A stretch of DNA of 6,933 nucleotides from DASZIT01 sp052143315 (GTDB lineage: Bacteria; Actinomycetota; Acidimicrobiia; Acidimicrobiales; RAAP-2). Where the stretch lies: assembly GCA_052143315.1 (NCBI GenBank), contig JBKQTE010000018.1, positions 1-6,933 on the forward strand, given 5' to 3'. The notes under the pieces are model-generated. The model did no database searches. It saw only the letters and a program-made list of their open reading frames with translations, and was not told the origin of the DNA. Each line of letters opens with the position of its first letter. The first letter of the stretch is position 1. A program made the translations under genes and the position numbers. Positions 1-6,933 of the stretch are shown here, in pieces.

Positions 1-354
1 CCCGGTCACCGGCTGGTTGAGGACCATGCTGCCGGTCGATCCGTGGAAGGGGGCGTCGCCGAAGGCGAAGATGCCGCCGTCGGAGGCCACCAGCCAGTAG
101 CCCTTGCCGTCGGCGGTGGATGCCATGCCCACGATCGGCTTGTTGAGGCTCAGGCTGCCGGTGGAGCCGTAGAAGCCGGCGTCGCCATAGGCGAAGATGC
201 CGCCGTCGGCACCGACCAGCCAGTAGCCGCGGCTGTCGGCGGTCGCGGCCATGCCCACGATGGCGGCGCCCAGCGACAGTGACTCCGCCGAGCCGTAGCT
301 GACCGCGTCGCCGAAGGGGGCGACCCCGCCGTCGGAGGCCAGCAGCCAGTAGCC
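1..354 (-). repeat. 126-base coding repeats (42 residues), 2 full plus 1 partial
   Basis: Units run 354-229, 228-103 and 102-1 (cut by the window edge). Each begins with the codons for GYW. Units two and three are close to each other and to the repeats in the neighbouring gene. For example, the 49 bases from 65 and from 1085 differ at only one site. Unit one is clearly more diverged. Confidence 0.9.
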
Positions 355-615
355 GAGGTCGTCCGCGGTCGGGACGATCTGGTCCACCGCCGAGGTGCCG
401 GCGGTGGCGGCCTGGGGCGGGGTGCTCACCGCCGGGGCGTGGGCCGGGGCGGCCGTCGAGGCGGCCGAGACCGCCGAGCCCGCCGAGCCCGCCGAGCCCG
501 CCGAGCCGAGGCTTGTGGCGGCCAGTACCACCAGGGCACCGAGCCAGACGATGCGGCGTCTGGCGGGAGCCGGGCCAGAGGCGCCGGCCCTCCTCGCTGA
601 TAGCTGCTCATGCAC
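1..615 (-). CDS. Exported GYW/DGGIF-repeat protein, C-terminus beyond window (partial)
   Basis: This frame stays open from a GTG at 613-615 to the left edge (at least 205 residues). Residues 1-21 are basic and end in RRR. A hydrophobic stretch (IVWLGALVVLAATSLG, 22-37) follows, so this is a likely signal peptide or N-terminal anchor. Then comes a GSA x4 tract (37-48) and an Ala/Pro/Thr/Ser linker to about residue 85. From residue 88 there are 42-residue repeats starting GYWL and carrying DGGIFAFGDA, GSTGS and LNxPIVGMA; two are complete and a third is cut by the edge. The first repeat is the most diverged (DGGVAPFGDA). The repeats match those of the neighbouring 886-residue protein, so the two are paralogs. 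The GTG was chosen because no other in-frame start precedes the hydrophobic segment; its ribosome binding site is weak. Similar repeats are common in exported actinobacterial proteins of unknown function. A surface or extracellular role is inferred; no catalytic domain is visible. Confidence 0.85.
   Translation of the reverse strand, partial: MHEQLSARRAGASGPAPARRRIVWLGALVVLAATSLGSAGSAGSAGSAVSAASTAAPAHAPAVSTPPQAATAGTSAVDQIVPTADDLGYWLLASDGGVAPFGDAVSYGSAESLSLGAAIVGMAATADSRGYWLVGADGGIFAYGDAGFYGSTGSLSLNKPIVGMASTADGKGYWLVASDGGIFAFGDAPFHGSTGSMVLNQPVTG
472..507. repeat. 9-base tandem repeat, 4 copies (Gly-Ser-Ala)
   Basis: CGCCGAGCC occurs four times in a row without change. On the minus strand it encodes GSA x4 directly after the hydrophobic signal segment of the partial exported protein. 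It is a short in-frame minisatellite whose copy number could vary by slippage without shifting the frame. Confidence 0.9.
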
Positions 616-687
616 TCTCGCGACATCGGAGTCATCCGGACATAACTTGAGCGCGCCGCGGCGGGCGCCGCCCTCCGGTCGTCACGT

Positions 688-718
688 CGAAGGACCGGCG
701 CAGAGCGCCGGTCCTTCG
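688..718 (-). terminator. Strong hairpin, likely terminator of the 886-residue protein gene
   Basis: CGAAGGACCGGCGC (688-701) and GCGCCGGTCCTTCG (705-718) form a perfect 14-base-pair stem with a 3-base loop. On the minus strand it starts 37 bases after the stop codon of the upstream exported-protein gene. No T-tract follows, which is common for hairpin terminators of GC-rich actinobacteria. It may also act as an RNA-stabilising 3' end or attenuate readthrough into the downstream paralog. Confidence 0.7.
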
Positions 719-734
719 GTCGTCGCGAGGGTGC

Positions 735-748
735 GGGGGCGAGCCCCC
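735..748 (-). terminator. Small GC hairpin just after the stop codon
   Basis: GGGGGC (735-740) and GCCCCC (743-748) are perfect inverted arms separated by 2 bases, 7 bases past the stop codon at 756-758. Together with the larger hairpin at 688-718 this gives two stem-loops in tandem behind one gene. The loop is very tight, so the outer five pairs probably form the real stem. Confidence 0.35.
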
Positions 749-755
749 TCCCAGG

Positions 756-3416
756 TCAGATGGACATTCCGACCATGGGCTCGTTGAGCGGGTGTCCACC
801 CATGGAGCCGTGGAAGACGGCGTCGCCGAAGGCGAAGATGCCGCCGTCGGAGGCGTCGAGCCAGTAGCCCTTGCCGGTCGGGCTGGCGGCCATGCCCACG
901 ATCGGCTTGTTGAGGTGCAGCGAGCCGGTCGAGCCGTAGAACCCGGCATCCCCGAAGGAGAAGATTCCGCCGTCGGAGGCCACCATCCAGTACCCCTGAC
1001 CGTCGGCCGTGGGAGTCATGCCCACGATCGGCTGGTTGAGGGGCTTGCCGCCCATGGAACCGAAGAAACCGGCGTCGCCGTAGGCGAAGATGCCACCGTC
1101 GGAGGCCACCAGCCAGTAGCCCTTGCCGTCGGGCGTGGCGGCCATGCCCACGATGGGCTGGTTGAGGACCTGCGAGCCGGTGGAGCCGTAGAAGCCGGCG
1201 TCACCGAAGGCGAAGATGCCGCCGTCGGTGGCCACCAGCCAGTAGCCCCCGTCGTCCGGGGTGGCCGCCATGCCGACGATCGGCTTGTTGAGGTGCATAC
1301 TGCCGGTGGAGCCGTAGAACTTCAGGTCGCCGAAGGTGAAGATGCCGCCGTCGGAGGCGTCCAACCAGTAGCCCTGTCCCTTGTTGCCCGCTCCGGGACC
1401 GGGACTGGTGCCGGTGGGGGAGCTGGGGGGCGTGGGCACCACCGGGGTGACCGACCTGCTCGGCGCAGACGGCGTGCCGGTGCCGGCGGCGCTGACCGCC
1501 GCCACCGTGAAGGTGTAGGTGTCGCCGTTGATGAGGCCGGTGACCAGGTAGCTGTCGTGGGCACCCGGGGTCGGGTCCAGGGCGGAGCCGACCGAACCGG
1601 CCGTCAGGTCGATGGGCGTCTGGGCCACACCGTCGGCGTAGGGGGTGATGACGAAGCCGGTGATGCGATCGCCGCCGTTGGCCGGGACCGTCCAGGTGAC
1701 CAGGGCGGTGCCGTTGCCGGGGGTGACCGTGCCGACCACCGGGGCGCCGGGCACCGTGGCCGTCGGGGTCACCGGCGTGGTGGGCGAGGACGGCGTGCCG
1801 GCTCCAGCCGAGCTGACCGCAGCCACCGTGAAGGTGTAGGTGTCGCCATCGATGAGGCCGGTGACCAGGTAGCTGTCGTGGGCTCCCGGGGTCGGGTCCA
1901 GGGCAGAGCCGACCGCACCGGCCGTCAGGTCGATGGGCGTCTGGGCCACGCCGTCGGCGTAGGGGGTGATGACGAACCCGGTGATGGGATCGCCGCCGTT
2001 GGCCGGGACCGTCCAGGTGACCAGGGCGGAGCCGTTGCCGGGAGTGACTGTGCCGACCACCGGGGTGCCCGGCACCGTGGCCACCGGGGTGACCGGCGTG
2101 GTGGGCGAGGACGGCGTGCCGGTGCCGGCGGCGCTGACCGCAGCCACCGTGAAGGTGTAGGCGTCGCCATCGATGAGGCCGGTGACCAGGTAGCTGTCGT
2201 GGGCTCCCGGGGTCGGGTCCAGGGCAGAGCCGACCGCACCGGCCGTCAGGTCGATGGGGGTCTTGGCCACGCCGTTCTGGAACGGGGTGATGACGAACCC
2301 GGTGATGGGATCGCCGCCGTTGGCCGGGACCGTCCAGGTGACCAGGGCGGTGCCGTTGCCCGGGGTGACGGTGCCGACCACCGGGGTGCCGGGAGGCGTG
2401 ACCGGCGGGGTGACGGCGATCGGAGGAATGGGAAGGGAGTCGGTGTCGAAGGTGATGGTGACCGTGCCGTTGCCAGTGGCCGAGCTCGAGGTACGGGTCG
2501 AGCCGGCGTTGGTGTAGGCGTAGGAGGAACCACCGCCACCGCCACTGCCGGGGTCGTCGCTGTCGCCGCAGGTCCGGGTAGTAACAGTGTCGCCGCCGAC
2601 GTAGCCGGCACCGCCGCCGCCGTCGCCAGCCGAATGGTAGAGAACCCCGATCAGCACCTGGCCGTTGCCGCTGGTGCCGGTGGCACCGTCAGCGAGTCCC
2701 CCGGCGGAGTTCACTCCGCCGGGGGCCACGTCGCTGTCGTTGTCCGAGTCAAGGCCCGCCGAGCCGCTCGGTCCGGTTCCCGTCGAATTTGCAGATGTGG
2801 TGACCGTGCCGCCGCCGCCGGCGCCACCGCCGCCACCGGTCGTCTGGATGGCCTCACCGCCGCCACCGCCGCCGCCGGCCACCACCGCCGGGGTGCCGCT
2901 GGCGGCGCATGTCGGACCCAGGCAGACGGCGGTGGACCCACCACCACCGCCGGCGCCACCGTAGGTCTGGCCGGAGAAGATGCAGTAGCCGAGGACGCTG
3001 ACGACGGAGCAGGAGTAGCCACTGCCCCCGGTGCCGCCGGTCGACCACCCGGCGCCGCCGGTGCCGGCCGAGCTGGCGGAGCCCGGAGCTCCTGCGCACC
3101 CGGCCTCTGCTGAGATCTGCTGCCCTGGGTGGATGCCGTAGGACACGGTCTGCTTGGAGGCACCGCCGGCGGCCCCACCGGAGCCGGCCGAAGAGCCGGC
3201 AGAACCGCCGGCCCCGCCCGATCCACCGGTGGCCACAATGGTCACCGAGTTGGCGCCGGCCGGTGCCACCACCGACTGGAGCTGACCGCAGGCGGTCGTC
3301 TGCCAGGTGCTGACCGTTGAGGCGGCGGCCTGCCCGCTGAGGAGCGGCGACAGGGCCAGTGAGCTGGCGAGCGCGAGGAGCACGGCGACAAGAGACACAG
3401 CCGATCTGCGGTACAA
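756..3416 (-). CDS. Large exported mosaic protein: Gly-rich region, three FN3 domains, five GYW/DGGIF repeats
   Basis: This encodes 886 residues. The start chosen is TTG at 3414-3416, because GGAGG lies 8 bases upstream and a signal peptide begins at once (YRRSAVSLVAVLLALASSLA, likely cleaved near QAAA, residues 29-32). The frame is open to 4292, but that upstream extension looks noncoding. Residues about 34-330 are very Gly-rich with seven Cys. They start with an APAGANSVTIVATGG motif and end GNGTVTITF, as in Gly-rich domains of bacterial surface proteins. Residues 342-662 are three 107-residue fibronectin type III repeats (PVVGTVTPGNG, LVTWTVPANGGD, YTFTVAAVS). A Pro/Gly linker (663-681) leads to five 42-residue repeats (682-886) with GYWLVASDGGIFAFGDA and LNxPIVGMA, the last cut short at VGMSI. 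There is no LPXTG motif, C-terminal membrane anchor or recognisable enzyme domain. An extracellular structural, adhesive or ligand-binding role is inferred from the architecture. It is a paralog of the next gene downstream on the same strand. Confidence 0.9.
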   Translation of the reverse strand: MYRRSAVSLVAVLLALASSLALSPLLSGQAAASTVSTWQTTACGQLQSVVAPAGANSVTIVATGGSGGAGGSAGSSAGSGGAAGGASKQTVSYGIHPGQQISAEAGCAGAPGSASSAGTGGAGWSTGGTGGSGYSCSVVSVLGYCIFSGQTYGGAGGGGGSTAVCLGPTCAASGTPAVVAGGGGGGGEAIQTTGGGGGAGGGGTVTTSANSTGTGPSGSAGLDSDNDSDVAPGGVNSAGGLADGATGTSGNGQVLIGVLYHSAGDGGGGAGYVGGDTVTTRTCGDSDDPGSGGGGGSSYAYTNAGSTRTSSSATGNGTVTITFDTDSLPIPPIAVTPPVTPPGTPVVGTVTPGNGTALVTWTVPANGGDPITGFVITPFQNGVAKTPIDLTAGAVGSALDPTPGAHDSYLVTGLIDGDAYTFTVAAVSAAGTGTPSSPTTPVTPVATVPGTPVVGTVTPGNGSALVTWTVPANGGDPITGFVITPYADGVAQTPIDLTAGAVGSALDPTPGAHDSYLVTGLIDGDTYTFTVAAVSSAGAGTPSSPTTPVTPTATVPGAPVVGTVTPGNGTALVTWTVPANGGDRITGFVITPYADGVAQTPIDLTAGSVGSALDPTPGAHDSYLVTGLINGDTYTFTVAAVSAAGTGTPSAPSRSVTPVVPTPPSSPTGTSPGPGAGNKGQGYWLDASDGGIFTFGDLKFYGSTGSMHLNKPIVGMAATPDDGGYWLVATDGGIFAFGDAGFYGSTGSQVLNQPIVGMAATPDGKGYWLVASDGGIFAYGDAGFFGSMGGKPLNQPIVGMTPTADGQGYWMVASDGGIFSFGDAGFYGSTGSLHLNKPIVGMAASPTGKGYWLDASDGGIFAFGDAVFHGSMGGHPLNEPMVGMSI
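759..1373 (-). repeat. Five 126-base coding repeats (42-residue GYW/DGGIF units)
   Basis: Units run 1373-1248, 1247-1122, 1121-996, 995-870 and 869-759 (the last 37 codons long). The regular 126-base spacing is visible from the sequence encoding DGGIF, near 1341, 1215, 1089, 963 and 837. Two subtypes can be told apart: units with GFYGSTGS or KFYGSTGS (1, 2, 4) and units with GSMGG (3 and 5). Confidence 0.93.
1431..2393 (-). repeat. Three near-identical 321-base repeats encoding fibronectin type III domains
   Basis: Units run 2393-2073, 2072-1752 and 1751-1431, each exactly 107 codons with no indels. Long stretches are identical or nearly so, such as those coding TVPANGGD and ALDPTPGAHDSYLVTGL. 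Differences cluster at a few residues: PFQNGVAK versus PYADGVAQ, GDPITG versus GDRITG, and LIDGDAY versus LINGDTY. Such nucleotide similarity suggests recent duplication or ongoing gene conversion within the gene. Confidence 0.92.
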
Positions 3417-3424
3417 GGGAACGT

Positions 3425-3429
3425 CCTCC
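3425..3429 (-). promoter_or_regulatory. Ribosome binding site of the 886-residue exported protein
   Basis: On the minus strand GGAGG lies 8 bases before a TTG codon that opens a classic signal peptide. This site decides the start. Upstream ATG/GTG codons in the same frame lack a comparable site and would bury the signal peptide inside the protein. Confidence 0.8.
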
Positions 3430-3593
3430 GTTATCAATTCGGATGTATTCGGCTCGCAAATCCGTGCGGGCCATGTCAATGAATGCACTATGGGTGAAGC
3501 TACGACGGTACTGAAACACGGGGGCAACCCCTTGCAAAATCTCGCCACCAGCATCGGTGTCGTGACCACGCTGGGTGAGTAACACGCATCAAG

Positions 3594-3608
3594 GGTGCAA
3601 TTTGCACC
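3594..3608. promoter_or_regulatory. Perfect 15-base palindrome, candidate operator
   Basis: GGTGCAA-T-TTGCACC is a perfect inverted repeat with 7-base arms around one central base. It is locally AT-richer than its surroundings. It lies about 178 bases upstream of the exported-protein start and 343 bases upstream of the antitoxin start. The form is typical of a site for a dimeric repressor or activator. No regulator gene is present in the window and I do not recognise the motif. Confidence 0.4.
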
Positions 3609-3902
3609 GTTCGGTGGGATCAGCCTCGCTGGCCGCGGTCGGTCGTATCCGGGCTCTTGGCCAAAGACCAGGGTGGTTTCTGGATGCCAGGGTGACGGAT
3701 ATCCCCGGTTCCTCACTGTTGACGACATCGCCTGCGCTCGGTGTAGGCGTTCGGGAGGCCGTCGACGAGACCGCGGCGGCCGTCCTGGGGGATCGCAGGA
3801 CTCTGCTGGTCGGTGCGGGAGGAGGCCCCGAGGGACGCTCGTCCACGGCGACTGTGCAACCCACCTCACGGACGTGTGCCCCTGCCGGGCGCCCCGTCGT
3901 AT

Positions 3903-3928
3903 CAGTATGCTACGCTGGGAGCAGTATG
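3903..3928 (+). promoter_or_regulatory. Candidate promoter/operator of the toxin-antitoxin operon
   Basis: CAGTATG occurs at 3903-3909 and again at 3922-3928, 19 bases apart, ending 22 bases before the antitoxin start. TATGCT (3906-3911) inside the first copy resembles a -10 element, though no good -35 is visible. Type II antitoxins often bind such repeats over their own promoter to repress the operon; that role here is inferred from position. Confidence 0.35.
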
Positions 3929-3950
3929 AGACAGATGGATGGAGGCAGCA

Positions 3951-4343
3951 ATGGCCGCAGACAGACCGACCCGCTTCGCCGCAGACCTCCTCGAGTCCGC
4001 TGCAGTGCAGGGCCGGCGCGAGAGCCGCTCGGCCAAGCAGCAGCTCGACCACTGGGCCAGGGTGGGCCGGGCCGTCTCCATGCACGAGAGTGCTGCTCGG
4101 CGCCGCGTGGAGGCGGCACTCGCCGGGGAGTTGGCCTTGAGCGAGCTCGACGAGAGCGAGCGTCTGGTCGCCAACGCGGAGCTGGACGTGGCGATCCAGC
4201 TGCGGGCCGAGGCCACCTCGTTCGGGGAGCGTCTCGCCGCAGAAGGTGTGACGACCGTCGCGCTCGCCGATGACGGCACGCTGGTCGAGCACCGCCCTGA
4301 CGGCTCGGTCACGGTCATCGCGGGGCCGACCGGCGCCGAGTGA
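3951..4343 (+). CDS. ParD-like type II antitoxin
   Basis: This encodes 130 residues from the ATG at 3951, which has GGAGG (3941-3945) 5 bases upstream. An in-frame ATG at 3939 would add four residues but has no well-placed ribosome binding site. The N-terminal part (RFAADLLESA, then RSAKQQLDHWARVGRAVS) resembles the ParD-like antitoxin family, whose N-terminal region is expected to be a ribbon-helix-helix-type DNA-binding segment. The middle is Glu/Ala-rich and probably helical (about 50-100). The tail (TTVALADDGTLVEHRPDGSVTVIAGP) looks like two short beta strands and may be the part that covers the toxin. The next gene overlaps by 4 bases and encodes a zeta-type kinase. The pair therefore reads as an antitoxin-toxin operon with translational coupling and probable autorepression. 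Family assignment is by motif memory, without an alignment. Confidence 0.78.
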   Translation: MAADRPTRFAADLLESAAVQGRRESRSAKQQLDHWARVGRAVSMHESAARRRVEAALAGELALSELDESERLVANAELDVAIQLRAEATSFGERLAAEGVTTVALADDGTLVEHRPDGSVTVIAGPTGAE

Positions 4344-4918
4344 GCCGCCTCGACCTCGTTGTCGGACCCAACGGCGCCGGAAAGTCGACCTTCGTCCGCC
4401 TGGTCCTTGCCCCTACCTGGCCGACGGCGGCCTTCGTCAACGCCGACCAGATCGCTGCTCGGAATTGGCCCGACGATCTGGAACAGCACGCCTACGAGGC
4501 GGCGGCGCTCGCCGCCGCCACCCGATCACGGCTGATCGAGCTGCGTCGGCCCCTGATCGCCGAGACCGTGTTCTCCCACCCGTCCAAGCTCGACTTGATC
4601 GACGAAGCGGCCATGGCGGGCTACTACGTTGCGCTCCACGTTCTCATGGTTTCCGAAGACCTCGCGGTGGCCCGGGTGGCCTACCGGAAGGCCGGCGGAG
4701 GGCACGGGGTGCCGGTCGGTAAGATCCGCCAGCGCTACCGACGCCTGTGGGCGCATGTGGCCAAGGCCGTCCCCAAGGCGAACTCGGCGACCTTCTGGGA
4801 CAACTCGCAGCATGCCGGGCCCCGGCAGGCGGCGATGTTCATCGACGGCCTTGTGGTCGGGAGCTCCGAGTGGCCTGGCTGGGCGCCGGCGGACCTCACC
4901 ATCCGCTGGCCGACCTGA
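4340..4918 (+). CDS. Zeta-toxin-family P-loop kinase
   Basis: This encodes 192 residues starting at a GTG that overlaps the antitoxin stop (GTGA), so translation is probably coupled. A Walker A loop, GPNGAGKST, lies at residues 9-17. VNADQIA (33-39) places an Asp (D36) where zeta toxins have their catalytic Asp. ETVFSHPSK (75-83) matches the substrate-binding segment. YRKAGGGHGVP followed by KIRQRYRR (115-135) supplies the Arg-rich lid (R116, R130, R132) typical of this zeta-like group. All key motifs are present, so the enzyme looks intact. Characterised zeta toxins phosphorylate UDP-N-acetylglucosamine with ATP and so poison cell-wall precursor synthesis. Members of this shorter chromosomal group are less well studied, and the substrate here is inferred. 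The protein should be neutralised by the upstream ParD-like partner rather than a classical epsilon antitoxin. The 58 bases after its stop separate it from the convergent reductase gene and show no clear terminator. Confidence 0.85.
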   Translation: MSRLDLVVGPNGAGKSTFVRLVLAPTWPTAAFVNADQIAARNWPDDLEQHAYEAAALAAATRSRLIELRRPLIAETVFSHPSKLDLIDEAAMAGYYVALHVLMVSEDLAVARVAYRKAGGGHGVPVGKIRQRYRRLWAHVAKAVPKANSATFWDNSQHAGPRQAAMFIDGLVVGSSEWPGWAPADLTIRWPT

Positions 4919-4976
4919 CAACGACGATCACAACCGGGGGTCGACGAGTTCGCTCTCACTCGGCGACAGTGTCTCA

Positions 4977-6933
<1,957 letters not shown>

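Larger units (their letters stand above)
3417..3950. other. Divergent intergenic region, 534 bases, no convincing gene
   Basis: This region separates the leftward exported-protein gene from the rightward toxin-antitoxin operon and must hold both promoters. For the leftward gene, TTGCGA (3454-3459) and TGATAA (3431-3436) are spaced by 17 bases, but they would give a leader of only about 10 bases. A perfect TTGACA lies at 3474-3479 without a good partner. Other visible elements are a 15-base palindrome (3594-3608), a 6-base-pair inverted repeat GTCCTG/CAGGAC (3782-3787 and 3796-3801) and a direct repeat at 3903-3928. Open frames here (3575-4273 plus, 3589-3864 minus) show no family resemblance, and the first overlaps the antitoxin out of frame. 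I see no tRNA and no riboswitch I could name. Confidence 0.6.

Noticed and set aside
759..1373. Regular 126-base periodicity considered as a CRISPR or noncoding repeat array
   Set aside because: Unit length equals exactly 42 codons, the frame is kept, and the units encode a known type of protein repeat. There are no short identical repeats separated by unique spacers.
792..3113. A 773-codon open frame on the plus strand, antisense to the large exported protein
   Set aside because: It is a shadow produced by the repeated GC-rich coding sequence opposite. Its translation is a low-complexity Gly/Arg/Ala/Val mix repeating in step with the FN3 and GYW repeats, with no ribosome binding site or family motif.
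3417..3720. Possible riboswitch (c-di-AMP, c-di-GMP or cobalamin type) in the leader of the exported-protein gene
   Set aside because: I could not match conserved core motifs of any of these classes on either strand. A covariance-model search would be needed to claim one.
3589..3864. A 91-codon minus-strand frame in the intergenic region
   Set aside because: There is no ribosome binding site, family resemblance or structural signature. Open frames of this length are expected by chance at this GC content.
3575..4273. A 232-codon plus-strand frame overlapping the antitoxin
   Set aside because: It overlaps the antitoxin in another frame, has no recognisable motif and its second half is low-complexity Arg/Gly. 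The antitoxin frame has a good ribosome binding site and family motifs.
3417..4292. Upstream extension of the large minus-strand frame to 4292
   Set aside because: The added residues show no domain, run opposite the antitoxin gene and would place the clear signal peptide near residue 293. The TTG at 3416 with GGAGG 8 bases upstream is the better start.

Overview
The window is GC-rich, with G/C-heavy third codon positions and GTG/TTG starts. It looks like a chromosomal segment of an actinobacterium. The exported proteins built from GYWLVASDGGIFAFGDA-type repeats, next to a class II (adenosylcobalamin-dependent) ribonucleotide reductase, suggest Acidimicrobiia or a relative. That placement is inferred from family resemblance and was not tested.

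Left part (1-3416, all minus strand): two tandem paralogous genes for exported proteins. The upstream one (756-3416) encodes an 886-residue protein: signal peptide, Gly-rich region, three nearly identical fibronectin type III repeats, a Pro/Gly linker and five 42-residue GYW/DGGIF repeats. The downstream one (1-615) carries a signal sequence, a low-complexity linker and at least three of the same 42-residue repeats, then runs off the left edge. Two hairpins lie in the 140-base gap between them.

Middle (3417-3950): a 534-base divergent intergenic region with no convincing gene. It holds the ribosome binding site and possible promoters of the exported protein, a perfect 15-base palindrome (GGTGCAA-T-TTGCACC), and a 7-base direct repeat just upstream of the next operon.

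Right-middle (3951-4918, plus strand): a two-gene toxin-antitoxin operon, a ParD-like antitoxin followed by a zeta-type P-loop kinase toxin, overlapping by 4 bases (GTGA).

Right part (4977-6933, minus strand): the C-terminal 614 residues of a class II ribonucleotide reductase (NrdJ), convergent with the toxin operon. At the right edge the reading frame continues upstream into the C-terminal end of an intein (ends VVAN, followed by Cys). The +1 residue is the Cys that aligns with the thiyl-radical catalytic cysteine of class II reductases, so active enzyme should depend on protein splicing. The rest of the intein and the N-extein lie outside the window.

The three modules (surface repeat proteins, toxin-antitoxin pair, NrdJ) show no obvious functional link. 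The most notable points are the intein at the radical cysteine and the mosaic repeat surface proteins.
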